From NCBI GenBank assembly GCA_016707075.1, contig JADJII010000001.1:434001-498000 (forward strand): DNA of 64,000 nucleotides. Direction: 5' to 3'. Each line of letters starts with the position of its first letter. The stretch's first letter is position 1. Below are positions 32,068-40,865 of the stretch, piece by piece. The notes beneath the pieces were generated by a model. The model worked only from the letters and a program-made list of their open reading frames with translations, did not search any database and was not told the DNA's origin. The stretch comes from Egaibacter danicus. GTDB taxonomy: Bacteria; Pseudomonadota; Gammaproteobacteria; Burkholderiales; Burkholderiaceae_C. The position numbers and the translations under genes were made by a program.

Positions 32068-32958
32068 ATGAACGCAAACAACATGGCCAGAACCGTCGTT
32101 GCAGACCGCGAAGAAATTGTCGAAGGCCCCAACCCGCTGGGGCTGGAAGGCATCGAGTTCATCGAATATGCCACTTCCAAACCCCAGGCACTGGGGCAGG
32201 TGCTGGAGACCATGGGGTTCCGGCCTGTGGCGCGCCATCGCTCGCGCGAGGTGCTGTTGTACCGCCAGGGGGACATCAACATCATCGTCAACGCGCATTC
32301 CAGTGGAACCGCGTTGACCGAGAAGCCGGTGATTGCCGCCGTTGCGCTGCGTGTGCGTGATGCGGGGGCAGCATACCGTCGTGCGCTGGAGCGCGGCGCC
32401 TGGGCCGTGCCGGTGCATGTGGAAGTGATGGAGCTGAACATTCCAGCCGTTCATAGTGTGGGCACCAGCCGCATCTACTTTGTGGATCGGCACAAGGAGT
32501 TTTCCATCTACGACGTGGACTTCACGCCCATCCCTACGGTGGACCAACGCCCCCCAGCGATTGCGGGCCTGCATTTCTTTGGCATCGTCCAGTACATCGG
32601 CAACGACCGGACCGAAGACTGGACCGAGTTTTATTCAGCCCTGTTTGGCTTCTCTGCCTTGCCAGCAGAAGAGCGTTTTGGCATTTTGCCCAAGGGCCGG
32701 ATTCTTCGCAGCCCGTGCAACAGCTTCTACCTGCAACTGATCGAGCCCGAGCCGGGCGTGCTGGATGTGGAGGACGACGAGTGCCTGCAGCGCATGGGTC
32801 TGGGAACGCCGGATGTGCAGGCGACGGTCGCGCAGTTGCGGCAACGTGGCGTGGAGTTTGTGGCGTCCAAGGGGGCGCAGCTGGACAGCCGCGGTGCATT
32901 AACCCGCACAGTCATGGGCAGTGTGATGTTCGAACTCGTTCATGATGAGCGGAGCTAA
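32068..32958 (+). CDS. 4-hydroxyphenylpyruvate dioxygenase-like VOC protein (QuiC1 C-terminal-domain type)
   Basis: 296 residues forming two VOC modules. The N-terminal module reads NPLGLEGIEFIEYATSKPQA and resembles the HPPD N-terminus; the second has LHFFGIVQYIGNDRTEDWTEFYSALFGF and ends VMFELVHDER. In QuiC1/QsuB-type 3-dehydroshikimate dehydratases such a domain is fused after a TIM barrel; here it is a separate gene just upstream of the TIM-barrel gene. Whether it keeps three metal ligands (a His in the second module and the late Glu are visible) cannot be settled by eye. Its own reaction is unknown. Confidence 0.8.
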   Translation: MNANNMARTVVADREEIVEGPNPLGLEGIEFIEYATSKPQALGQVLETMGFRPVARHRSREVLLYRQGDINIIVNAHSSGTALTEKPVIAAVALRVRDAGAAYRRALERGAWAVPVHVEVMELNIPAVHSVGTSRIYFVDRHKEFSIYDVDFTPIPTVDQRPPAIAGLHFFGIVQYIGNDRTEDWTEFYSALFGFSALPAEERFGILPKGRILRSPCNSFYLQLIEPEPGVLDVEDDECLQRMGLGTPDVQATVAQLRQRGVEFVASKGAQLDSRGALTRTVMGSVMFELVHDERS

Positions 32959-32964
32959 GCCATC

Positions 32965-33858
32965 ATGAGCCAGTTCGAAGGCAATATTGACGATTTCGGG
33001 ATGGACACCATCTCGCTGGCAGGCCCGCTCAAGGGCAAGCTGGATGCGATTCGCGGCGCCGGGTTTTCGCAGGTGATGCTGCTGGCTCGGGATCTGGTTC
33101 AGCACCCCAACGGCTGGCAGGCTGCGGTGCAGGAAGTCAAGGACAGCGGGTTGCGTGTGACCGGTTTCCAGGTGCTGCGCGACTTTGAAGGTTTGTCGGG
33201 TCACTTGCACGAATACAAGATCGACATCGCCAAATCGATGCTGGAGATGTGCCATGCCCTGGGTTGTGGCGTGATGCTGGCGTGTTCGTCTACGTCTACC
33301 CACGCGACGGGTGAAACATCGGCCTTGGTGCGTGACCTGCGCAAGCTGGCGATGCTGGCGATTCCGATGAACATCAAAATAGCGTTTGAAGCGCTGTCGT
33401 GGGGTCGTACCATCAATGAGTTTCCGCAGGCTTGGGACATCATCTCGCAAGCCGATATGCCCAACCTCGGGTTGGGATTTGATTCGTTCCATATGTTCGC
33501 GACCAAGACCCCACTGGACGAACTGGAAATGCTGGACCCGGACAAGATTTTCCTGGTGCAGCTGGCAGATTTCATGTGGAATGAAATCAAGACGGTGGAA
33601 GAACGCATCAGCACCGCGCGCACCTTTCGTGTGTTTCCCGGAGAAGGCGTGCACAGTGAGGCGCTGGCCGAATTGGCGTTGAAGTTGCACCAGATGGGTT
33701 ACCGTGGCGACTACAGCTTTGAAGTCTTCAATGACGACTACCAGCAGATGCCGCTGGCGACTGTCGCCCAGCGTGCGCGCAGGTCGGCATTGTGGCTGGG
33801 CGAGGGTGTTTTGCGCCGTTCGGTGCCGTTGCCCAATAAGATCCGGTTGCGGCGGTGA
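32965..33858 (+). CDS. TIM-barrel 3-dehydroshikimate dehydratase (QuiC1/QsuB/AsbF type)
   Basis: 297 residues of the xylose-isomerase-like TIM-barrel family. Likely metal ligands are Glu142 (FEALSWGR), Asp173 (GFDSFHM), Gln199 (FLVQLAD) and Glu253 (FEVFND), the E-D-Q-E set known for QsuB-type dehydratases. The enzyme dehydrates 3-dehydroshikimate to protocatechuate. Additional family features are LRDFEG and FPGEGVHSEALAELAL. It lies 6 bp after the HPPD-like gene and abuts pcaB. It could still be a generic sugar isomerase, but the context favours the dehydratase. Confidence 0.85.
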   Translation: MSQFEGNIDDFGMDTISLAGPLKGKLDAIRGAGFSQVMLLARDLVQHPNGWQAAVQEVKDSGLRVTGFQVLRDFEGLSGHLHEYKIDIAKSMLEMCHALGCGVMLACSSTSTHATGETSALVRDLRKLAMLAIPMNIKIAFEALSWGRTINEFPQAWDIISQADMPNLGLGFDSFHMFATKTPLDELEMLDPDKIFLVQLADFMWNEIKTVEERISTARTFRVFPGEGVHSEALAELALKLHQMGYRGDYSFEVFNDDYQQMPLATVAQRARRSALWLGEGVLRRSVPLPNKIRLRR

Positions 33859-33861
33859 TTG

Positions 33862-35055
33862 ATGAGCAGTATTTTCGAGGGTTTCCTGTCCTCATCTGAA
33901 GGCTTGCAGGCGTTCGGGGATCGCTCGTTTGTGCAGGCGATGCTGCAGTTTGAGGCGTCACTGGCCCGGGCACAGGCTGCGGTTGGGCTGATTCCCGAAT
34001 CATCGGCCCAATCCATCATTGGGACCTGCAAGGTCGATCTGTTTGACACGGCAAAGATCGTGCGTGAAAGCGCACGCGCAGGCAGTCTGGCCATTCCACT
34101 GGTGAAGAGCCTGAAGGAAACGGTGGGTTTGTTTAACCCCTCGGCGGTGGCCCATGTGCATTTCGGTTGCACCAGCCAGGATGCGATTGACACTGCCATG
34201 GCTCTGGTTACTCGGGACGCGCTGGATTTGATCGAGGCCGACGTGAGCAAGGCCGTGAGCGCGCTGCTGGAACTGGGTGCTCTGCATGCCCACACCCCCG
34301 TGCTGGCACGCACGTTGATGCAGCCCGCGTCACTGACCAGTTTTGGCTTCAAGTGCATGGGCTGGGCTGCACCGCTCCGGCGCAGCCTGCAACGACTGCG
34401 CGTTGCGCGGCCAAACGCCCTGAAATTACAGCTGGGTGGCACGGTGGGCACACTGTCGGCTATGAATGGCAAAGGGGCACGCGTCAGTGAACTGATGGCG
34501 AAAGACCTGAAGCTGACAGCGCCCCAGATGTCGTGGCATACGCAGCGCGATGAATGGGTTGCGCTGGGTTGTGAGCTGGGCCTGCTGACGGGTAGCCTGG
34601 GAAAAATCGCCCGGGATATTGTCCTGATGAGTCAGGCTGAGGTGGGCGAGGTGGCCGAACCGGTGGAGCCGGGCCGGGGCGGGCCGTCCAATATGCCGCA
34701 CAAGCACAACCCGGTGGCGTCGATGGTGGCCATCGCGGCATCGCAGCGTGTCCCCCAGCGTGTAGCGGCCCTGCTGGCCGTGATGCCACAGGAGCATGAA
34801 CGTGCGCTGGGCGCCTGGCAGGCCGAGCTGGCCGAATGGCCTCAACTTGTCATATCAGCCCACGGCAGCGCGCGGGCGCTGGCTCAGGCCCTGCCGGGTC
34901 TGCAGGTCGATGCCCACAGGATGCGGGGAAACCTTGATGCGGTGCGAGCCACGTTGACCAAGGCGACCGCAGACGAGTGGTTTCATCCGGGTCTGGCCAA
35001 ACACGCCGGTGAACTGGCGCTGGCGCAATTGCAGTTGATGCGTGAACCGCTCTAG
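33862..35055 (+). CDS. pcaB: 3-carboxy-cis,cis-muconate cycloisomerase
   Basis: 397 residues of the fumarase/aspartase superfamily. The signature loop GRGGPSNMPHKHNPVASM and the PcaB-specific PQEHERALGAWQAELAEW are present, as is HFGCTSQDAIDTAMAL. It converts 3-carboxymuconate, the product of protocatechuate 3,4-dioxygenase, to the muconolactone, so the host probably has an ortho-cleavage branch, although pcaGH is not in the window. ATG 33862 is chosen; a TTG at 33859 directly follows the preceding stop. Confidence 0.9.
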   Translation: MSSIFEGFLSSSEGLQAFGDRSFVQAMLQFEASLARAQAAVGLIPESSAQSIIGTCKVDLFDTAKIVRESARAGSLAIPLVKSLKETVGLFNPSAVAHVHFGCTSQDAIDTAMALVTRDALDLIEADVSKAVSALLELGALHAHTPVLARTLMQPASLTSFGFKCMGWAAPLRRSLQRLRVARPNALKLQLGGTVGTLSAMNGKGARVSELMAKDLKLTAPQMSWHTQRDEWVALGCELGLLTGSLGKIARDIVLMSQAEVGEVAEPVEPGRGGPSNMPHKHNPVASMVAIAASQRVPQRVAALLAVMPQEHERALGAWQAELAEWPQLVISAHGSARALAQALPGLQVDAHRMRGNLDAVRATLTKATADEWFHPGLAKHAGELALAQLQLMREPL

Positions 35056-35066
35056 TCGATTTCAGC

Positions 35067-35477
35067 ATGACAGCGCCCCACACGCTTGAAATCAGGGAGT
35101 CTGAGGTCGAGATTTCTGCCATTCGTGCGCAGGGTGCGGGTGGGCAGAACGTCAACAAGGTTTCCAGCGCAATTCACTTGCGCTTTGATATTGCGGCGTC
35201 CAGCCTGCCGGATGACGTGAAGGCCCGGCTACTGGCGCTGCGTGACGGTCGCATCACGCAGGAAGGTGTGCTGGTGATCAAAGCCCAAAGCCACCGCACG
35301 CAGGACATGAACCGGCTGGATGCGTTTGCCCGTTTGCACGAGTTGGTGAACAGCGTTGCCATGCCGCCCAAGATGAGAAGGCCAACCAAACCGACCTACG
35401 GTTCAAAGCAACGAAGGCTCGAAGGGAAAAGTCAACGCTCCGAGACCAAGGCACTCAGAGGCCGAGTTACAGATTAG
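35067..35477 (+). CDS. arfB: Alternative ribosome-rescue factor ArfB (YaeJ)
   Basis: 136 residues. The catalytic GGQ motif appears in RAQGAGGQNVNKVSSAIHL, and the basic C-terminal tail (RRPTKPTYGSKQRRLEGKSQ, then RSETKALRGR) is the part that enters the empty mRNA channel. It hydrolyses peptidyl-tRNA on stalled ribosomes without needing a stop codon. The gene lies 11 bp after pcaB, so it may be co-transcribed, but the function is unrelated to the catabolic operon. It overlaps the 3' end of the convergent aldolase gene by 4 bp. Confidence 0.93.
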   Translation: MTAPHTLEIRESEVEISAIRAQGAGGQNVNKVSSAIHLRFDIAASSLPDDVKARLLALRDGRITQEGVLVIKAQSHRTQDMNRLDAFARLHELVNSVAMPPKMRRPTKPTYGSKQRRLEGKSQRSETKALRGRVTD

Positions 35478-36214
35478 AGACCAGATGGCGGCGGCAACAT
35501 GCGTCGCAGTGCTTCAAAGAACAGGTCGGACTGTTCGCGTTCGCCTTGAATCTGCGCGGCTACATGAGCGGCTAGCGTCGCATTCACGGGTACCAGCGGC
35601 CGGCCGGTGGATGCCGCAATCACCTGATGAACGCAGGCACGTTCCAGGTAATACAAGTCGTCATAGGCCCAGGCCATGCTGGGTCCCGCCACGATCACGC
35701 CGTGGTTACCCAAAAACGCAATGTCCTTGCCCAGCATCGCGTGTGCAATGCGTTCACCCTCAACGTTATCCAGGGCCAGCCCGTTGTATTGGGCATCAAT
35801 AGCGATGCGCCCCAGGAATCGCATGGCGTTTTGACTGAGCGTAGGATCCAGCCCGCGGTCGGCCGTCAGCGTGAGCGCAGTGGCATAGGGCATGTGCGTG
35901 TGCAGCACGACGGCGTGCCCGGTGATCTGGTGAACCGCGGCGTGAATGAACAGGGCTGTAGGCTCAACGCGACGACGGCCCTCAAGAACGTTGCCTTTGG
36001 CGTCAATCAGCACGATGTCATCGGGGCCGATTTCGCTCCAGTGCAAACCGCGCGGGTTAATCAGATAGCGCTCAGATCCATCGGGCAATGCCACGCTGAA
36101 ATGGTTGCAGACGCCTTCGGACAGGCCATGATGCGCGGCGGCACGCAAAGCCAATGCGAGGTCCTCCCGCAGGGTTTTCAGTATGGTTTCGGTCATCGAT
36201 GGCTTGTTGGTCAT
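35474..36214 (-). CDS. Class II aldolase/adducin family protein
   Basis: About 246 residues from ATG 36214 (MTNKPSMTETILKTLREDLA). The class II aldolase fold shows VCNHFSVALPDGSERYLINP, the metal-binding His pair in VVLHTHMPYATAL and a later LGNHGVIVAG His. It may act as a fuculose-phosphate-type aldolase or as a decarboxylase; the substrate is not evident. It starts 11 bp downstream of gcvP and is probably the last gene of the gcv operon. Confidence 0.87.
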   Translation of the reverse strand: MTNKPSMTETILKTLREDLALALRAAAHHGLSEGVCNHFSVALPDGSERYLINPRGLHWSEIGPDDIVLIDAKGNVLEGRRRVEPTALFIHAAVHQITGHAVVLHTHMPYATALTLTADRGLDPTLSQNAMRFLGRIAIDAQYNGLALDNVEGERIAHAMLGKDIAFLGNHGVIVAGPSMAWAYDDLYYLERACVHQVIAASTGRPLVPVNATLAAHVAAQIQGEREQSDLFFEALRRMLPPPSGL

Positions 36215-36224
36215 GACAGGGTAC

Positions 36225-39185
36225 TCAGGCGGCGTAGTCACTGACGGGCACGCAGCTGCAAAACAGGTTGCGGTCGCCATACACGTTGTCTACGCGGCCA
36301 ACAGGTGGCCAATACTTCACGTGCTTCAAGGTTGATAGCGGAAATGCGCCTGTTTCCCTAGAGTAGGGCCTGTTCCACGCTTCTTCCATCAGGGAGGCCG
36401 CAGTGTGCGGTGCGTGTTTTAACGGGTTGTTGTCTTGTGGCCATTCACCTTTTTCGACTTTCGCGATCTCCTGGCGGATCGCGATCATTGCGTGGATGAA
36501 GCGGTCCAGCTCGTCCAGTGTTTCACTTTCGGTGGGTTCGACCATCAAGGTGCCAGGAACCGGAAAGCTGAGCGTGGGGGCGTGAAAGCCATAGTCCATC
36601 AGTCGCTTGGCCACATCTTCCGCCGAGATGCCGTTGGCGCCTCCACTGGACTCCTTGAGCGGCCGCAAATCCAGAATGCATTCATGCGCCACGTTTCCGT
36701 TTGCACTCGCATAAAGGGTAGGGTAATGGTCCTTGAGGCGGGCACTGATGTAGTTGGCGCTCAAAATGGCTACTTCGGTTGCCTGTTTCAAGCCATCCGG
36801 CCCCATCATGCGGCAATACATCCAGCTGATGGGCAGCACGGCCGCGTTGCCCAATGGTGCCGCGGATATCGCCCCCACGCTTGTCGCTGCTGCGCGTACT
36901 GCGCTGCCCCCCGAGGGGGCCGTGCCTTGCTTGGGGCGGCCCGGCGCGGCGGCGCACGCTTCGTAGGTCGCATGACCGGGCAAATAAGGCACCAGATCGG
37001 CCACCACACAAACAGGGCCGACACCCGGGCCGCCGCCGCCGTGCGGAATGCAGAAGGTCTTGTGCAGGTTCAGGTGACTCACATCGCCGCCAAACTCACC
37101 GGGCGCAGCTACGCCGACTAGCGCATTCATGTTGGCGCCATCCACATACACCCGGCCACCGTGGCTGTGAACTAGTGCGCAGAGCTCCTTTACCTGGGTC
37201 TCGAATACGCCGTGCGTGCTGGGGTAGGTGATCATCGCGGCGGCCAGATTGGCGCTGTGTTGTTCACACTTGGCTTTCAGGTCGGTCATGTCCACGTTGC
37301 CACTGGCATCGCAGGCGGTGACGACCACCTGCAGGCCCGCCATCTGCGCGCTGGCGGGGTTGGTGCCGTGGGCACTGGAGGGAATCAGGCAGATGGTGCG
37401 ATGCCCCTGACCCTTGGCGTTGTGAAAGGCCTTGATCGCCAGCAGGCCGGCGTATTCGCCCTGTGAGCCTGCATTGGGTTGCAGGCTGATGCCAGCGTAG
37501 CCCGTGGCCTGACACAGCCAGGCGCGCAACTGCTCGTCCAGTTCGACATAACCCTGCATCTGAGCGCGTGGTGCAAAGGGATGGATATTCGCAAACTCCG
37601 GCCAGGTGATGGGGATCATCTCGCTGGTGGCATTGAGCTTCATGGTGCAGCTGCCCAGCGGGATCATGCTGCGATCCAGTGCCAGATCTTTATCCGACAG
37701 GCGCCGGATGTAACGCAGCATGCTGGTCTCGGAATGGTGCGTGTTGAATACCGGATGCGTGAGGTAGGGGCTGGTGCGCCGCAGTGCTGCGGGTATCAGC
37801 AGTGTTATTCCCTTCTCGAAAGCATCGAACGACGGCAGGGTTTGGCCATCTTTAGCAAAGATGGACCAGATCAGTTCCACATCGGCTCGTGTGGTGGTCT
37901 CGTCCAGCGAAATACACAGGTAATCTCCGAAGTAAATTCTGAGGTTAGCCCTCATGGACAGTGCGTGAGAAGCTATTGATTCTGTAGCATTTCCAGTATT
38001 CAGGGTGATTGTGTCGAAGGCGCTGTCCTGCTTCGGCGCATGACCCAGCTGCGCCAGTCCCTGCGCCAGGATGGCGGTGTAGGTTGCCACACGTTGTGCA
38101 ATGCGCTTGAGACCTGCGGGGCCGTGGTATACGGCATACATGCTCGCCACCACAGCCGGCAAAACCTGCGCGGTGCAAATATTGGATGTGGCTTTTTCAC
38201 GGCGGATGTGCTGTTCGCGGGTCTGCAATGCCAGCCGGTACGTGGGGTTGCCATGTACGTCCACACTCACGCCCACCAGCCGCCCCGGCATGGAGCGTTT
38301 GAAATCATCACGGCACGCCAGATAGGCGGCGTGCGGGCCGCCATTGCACAGTGGCATGCCAAAGCGCTGCGTGGTCCCCACCACAATGTCAGCACCCCAC
38401 TCGCCGGGCGGTACGAGCAGGGTGAGCGCCAGCAGGTCGGCCGCGACGATGAAGGCAGCCTGTTTGGTGTGGACTTTTTCCACATCGGCTCGCAAGTCAT
38501 CAATGCGGCCACTGGTGGCGGGGTATTGGCCCAGCACAGCGAAATAGTCCCCAGCCAGTGCCGCATCCCACTCCGGTGCTGAATTGGCCAGCACCACGGC
38601 AATGCCCAGCGGCCGGGCGCGGGTCTGAATGACTTCAATGGTCTGGGGATGGCAGTCACCGGCCACGATGAAGGTGTTGCTCTTGCTTTTGACGCTGCGC
38701 TTGGCTAGCGTCATGGCTTCTGCTGCTGCCGTGGCTTCATCCAGCATCGACGCATTGGCGATGGGCATGGCGGTGAGGTCGCACACCATGGTCTGGAAGT
38801 TGACCAGCGCTTCCATACGGCCCTGCGAAATTTCGGCCTGGTAGGGCGTGTAGGCGGTGTACCAGGCGGGGTTCTCAAGAATGTTACGCAGGATGACGCC
38901 CGGGGTGTGGGTGTCGTAATACCCCTGACCGATGAAGTTCCTGAATACCTGATTCTTTGACGCCATGGCCTTTAGTTCAGCCAGAGCCGCTGCCTCGGAA
39001 ATGGCCGCCGGAATGGCCATGGCACTGCGGCGCGCAATCGAACGCGGCACGATGCCATCAATCAACTCGCGGCGTGAAGCTGCGCCCACAGTCTTGAGCA
39101 TGAGGGCTTCATCGGCCTCGCCAATGCCGATGTGGCGCGCGATGAATTCAGTGGAATTTTCGAGTTCGGTGAGCGTCGGTGTCAT
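36225..39185 (-). CDS. gcvP: Glycine dehydrogenase (decarboxylating), P-protein, with repeat inserts
   Basis: 986 residues, somewhat longer than E. coli GcvP (957). The two-lobed PLP enzyme shows IGQGYYDTHTPGVILRNILENPAWYTAYTPYQ, the Gly-rich LQPNAGSQGEYAGLL and the PLP Lys region LNLHKTFCIPHGGGGPGVGP. It decarboxylates glycine and passes the aminomethyl group to GcvH. After LPGHAT there is a 29-residue Ala/Gly/Pro-rich insert (YEACAAAPGRPKQGTAPSGG and onward; DNA 36879-36965) coded by GC-rich repeat DNA. A copy of the short dispersed repeat (37940-37992) is also read in frame. The gene remains open throughout. Confidence 0.96.
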   Translation of the reverse strand: MTPTLTELENSTEFIARHIGIGEADEALMLKTVGAASRRELIDGIVPRSIARRSAMAIPAAISEAAALAELKAMASKNQVFRNFIGQGYYDTHTPGVILRNILENPAWYTAYTPYQAEISQGRMEALVNFQTMVCDLTAMPIANASMLDEATAAAEAMTLAKRSVKSKSNTFIVAGDCHPQTIEVIQTRARPLGIAVVLANSAPEWDAALAGDYFAVLGQYPATSGRIDDLRADVEKVHTKQAAFIVAADLLALTLLVPPGEWGADIVVGTTQRFGMPLCNGGPHAAYLACRDDFKRSMPGRLVGVSVDVHGNPTYRLALQTREQHIRREKATSNICTAQVLPAVVASMYAVYHGPAGLKRIAQRVATYTAILAQGLAQLGHAPKQDSAFDTITLNTGNATESIASHALSMRANLRIYFGDYLCISLDETTTRADVELIWSIFAKDGQTLPSFDAFEKGITLLIPAALRRTSPYLTHPVFNTHHSETSMLRYIRRLSDKDLALDRSMIPLGSCTMKLNATSEMIPITWPEFANIHPFAPRAQMQGYVELDEQLRAWLCQATGYAGISLQPNAGSQGEYAGLLAIKAFHNAKGQGHRTICLIPSSAHGTNPASAQMAGLQVVVTACDASGNVDMTDLKAKCEQHSANLAAAMITYPSTHGVFETQVKELCALVHSHGGRVYVDGANMNALVGVAAPGEFGGDVSHLNLHKTFCIPHGGGGPGVGPVCVVADLVPYLPGHATYEACAAAPGRPKQGTAPSGGSAVRAAATSVGAISAAPLGNAAVLPISWMYCRMMGPDGLKQATEVAILSANYISARLKDHYPTLYASANGNVAHECILDLRPLKESSGGANGISAEDVAKRLMDYGFHAPTLSFPVPGTLMVEPTESETLDELDRFIHAMIAIRQEIAKVEKGEWPQDNNPLKHAPHTAASLMEEAWNRPYSRETGAFPLSTLKHVKYWPPVGRVDNVYGDRNLFCSCVPVSDYAA
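36879..36965 (-). repeat. GC-rich repeat insert within gcvP
   Basis: The DNA contains CTGCCCCCCGAGGGGGCCG and CTTGGGGCGGCCCGGCGCGG, an inverted CCCCC/GGGGG core and a G-rich arm of a kind I recall as frequent between genes in Comamonadaceae. It adds 87 nt in frame. The type occurs only once in this window. Confidence 0.6.
37940..37992 (+). repeat. Dispersed short repeat, copy inside gcvP
   Basis: It reads TGAGGTTAGCCCTCATGGAC, then AGTGCGTGAGAAGC, then TATTGATTCTGTAGCATTTC, with the same blocks as the intergenic copies. It encodes ATESIASHALSMRANLR on the minus strand, without a clear change in the usual protein length there. Confidence 0.65.
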
Positions 39186-39187
39186 GG

Positions 39188-39556
39188 TCAGGCGTTGGCA
39201 GAGAAGGTGGTATAGCTGGTTTCGTCCATCAGGGCGTCAAGTTCTGCCGGGTTGGAGAGTTTCACCTTGAAGAACCAGCCCGCGCCAAGTGGGTCCGAGT
39301 TGGCGAGTGAGGGATCAGCGCGTAGCGCCTCATTCACCTCGGTCACTTCACCGCTGACCGGCATGTACACGTCGGCTGCTGCCTTGACCGACTCCACGAC
39401 GCCTGCGACGTCCTTGGGCTCAAAGGTCTTGCCCACTTCGGGCAGGTCCACAAACACCACGTCACCCAGCGCGTCTTGCGCATGGTGGGTGATGCCCACG
39501 GTGGCGATGTTGTTTTCAATCGTGAGCCATTCGTGGTCTTCGGTGTACTTGATCAT
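39188..39556 (-). CDS. gcvH: Glycine cleavage system H protein
   Basis: 122 residues. The lipoyl-Lys lies in VAGVVESVKAAADVYMPVSG (the ESVKA motif), and the C-terminus has NSDPLGAGWFFKVKL. It carries the aminomethyl group from GcvP to GcvT. It sits between gcvT (56 bp upstream) and gcvP (2 bp downstream) in the riboswitch-controlled operon. The length is that of a standard H protein. Confidence 0.97.
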   Translation of the reverse strand: MIKYTEDHEWLTIENNIATVGITHHAQDALGDVVFVDLPEVGKTFEPKDVAGVVESVKAAADVYMPVSGEVTEVNEALRADPSLANSDPLGAGWFFKVKLSNPAELDALMDETSYTTFSANA

Positions 39557-39612
39557 GATTTCTCCAGTGATAAATAGGAAGTGGGGAAAAGGGAGTGGGG
39601 GAAAAGTTGGGT

Positions 39613-40806
39613 TTAGCCGCGGAAATAGCGATGGGGAACAAACGGCATGGGGGCAATTTCCATGGGAACGGGCTTTCCGCGCACGATGGCGTTGATGCGC
39701 ATGCCAGTCGTTGCAAGGTTTGCGTTGACGTACCCCATGGCCACAGGTTTGTCGATACTGGGCCCAAGGAGCCCGCTGGTGACTTCGCCAATACGATTTC
39801 CTGCCGTGTCCTGCAGTTCGGTGTGGTCCCGCACGGGGATGCGTTCCAGCGCTACCAGCCCGACGCGTTTGCGGGTCAAAGCCCCTGGGTCCCCGGCAAG
39901 CTGCGCCAGTATTTTGGAGGCGCCCGGGAAGCCGCCTGCCCGCGCGCCCCCGGTACGACGCACCTTTTGCATGGCCCAGTTGAGTTGGGCCTCCACGGGC
40001 GTGGTGCTGTCGTCAATGTCGTTGCCATACAGGCACAGGCCCGCTTCGAGCCGCAACGAATTGCGAGCGCCCAGGCCAATGGGCTTGACTTCGGGTTGCG
40101 CCAGCAGCGCATGGGCCAATGCCTCAGCCTGCATTTCATGCACGGAAATTTCGAATCCATCTTCACCGGTGTAGCCGCTGCGGGTGACAAAACATTCGAT
40201 GTGTTGTGATGATCCGGCTTTGGGGCCACCAATGCTGACTTTGGAGCCACTCATGAAGACCAGTTTTTCAATACCTGGTGAGAGCCGTTGCATCACGGTG
40301 ATGGCTTGTGGGCCTTGAAGAGCCAGCAACGCCATCTGGGGCAGGGGAATCACGTCGCAACGTAATCCGATGCGTTCCTTGATGTGGGCTATATCGTCCA
40401 CCTTGCACGCACCATTGACGATCACGAAAATGTCGCCAGAATCTCCACCGCCATTGGCAGCGTCGCGCTTGATGAACATCAGGTCATCGATGATGCCGCC
40501 GTGGTCATTGAGCAGCAAGCCGTAGCGCTGCTTGCGAACCGGCAAATCAATCACATCCACTGGCATCAGCGTCTCGAACGCCGCGGCTGCATCGGGCCCA
40601 ACCAGACGCAACTGGCCCATGTGGGACACGTCAAACAGGCCAGCGCCAGAGCGGGTGTGGAGGTGCTCAGCCATCAGGCCGGAAGGGTACTGAACCGGCA
40701 TGGCGTAGCCGGCAAACGGCACCATGCGGGCGCCCAGTGAGACGTGCAGGTCGTGCAGCGGCGTTTTCAGAAGAGAGTCAGCAATATTCACGGAAGAGGT
40801 CGTCAA
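39613..40806 (-). CDS. gcvT: Glycine cleavage system T protein (aminomethyltransferase)
   Basis: 397 residues. Family motifs are LHVSLGARMVPFAGYAMPVQYP, LFDVSHMGQLRLVGPDA, SRSGYTGEDGFEISV-like (here TRSGYTGEDGFEISV) and LGARNSLRLEAGLCLYGNDID. The last supplies the folate-binding Arg and Asp region. It transfers the methylene group to tetrahydrofolate and releases ammonia. It is the first gene of the operon, with a tandem glycine riboswitch in its leader. Confidence 0.96.
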   Translation of the reverse strand: MTTSSVNIADSLLKTPLHDLHVSLGARMVPFAGYAMPVQYPSGLMAEHLHTRSGAGLFDVSHMGQLRLVGPDAAAAFETLMPVDVIDLPVRKQRYGLLLNDHGGIIDDLMFIKRDAANGGGDSGDIFVIVNGACKVDDIAHIKERIGLRCDVIPLPQMALLALQGPQAITVMQRLSPGIEKLVFMSGSKVSIGGPKAGSSQHIECFVTRSGYTGEDGFEISVHEMQAEALAHALLAQPEVKPIGLGARNSLRLEAGLCLYGNDIDDSTTPVEAQLNWAMQKVRRTGGARAGGFPGASKILAQLAGDPGALTRKRVGLVALERIPVRDHTELQDTAGNRIGEVTSGLLGPSIDKPVAMGYVNANLATTGMRINAIVRGKPVPMEIAPMPFVPHRYFRG

Positions 40807-40865
40807 GGAGAGCTCCAGAGGGCAAGTCGTGTGTCATGGCCTAAAAGCCATGGGCTGCCCCCGCT

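Noticed and set aside
33376..33400. Possible further copy of the dispersed repeat (ATCAAAATAGC) in the dehydratase gene
   Set aside because: Only one short block matches; the GCGTGAG and CTAGCCCT blocks are missing.
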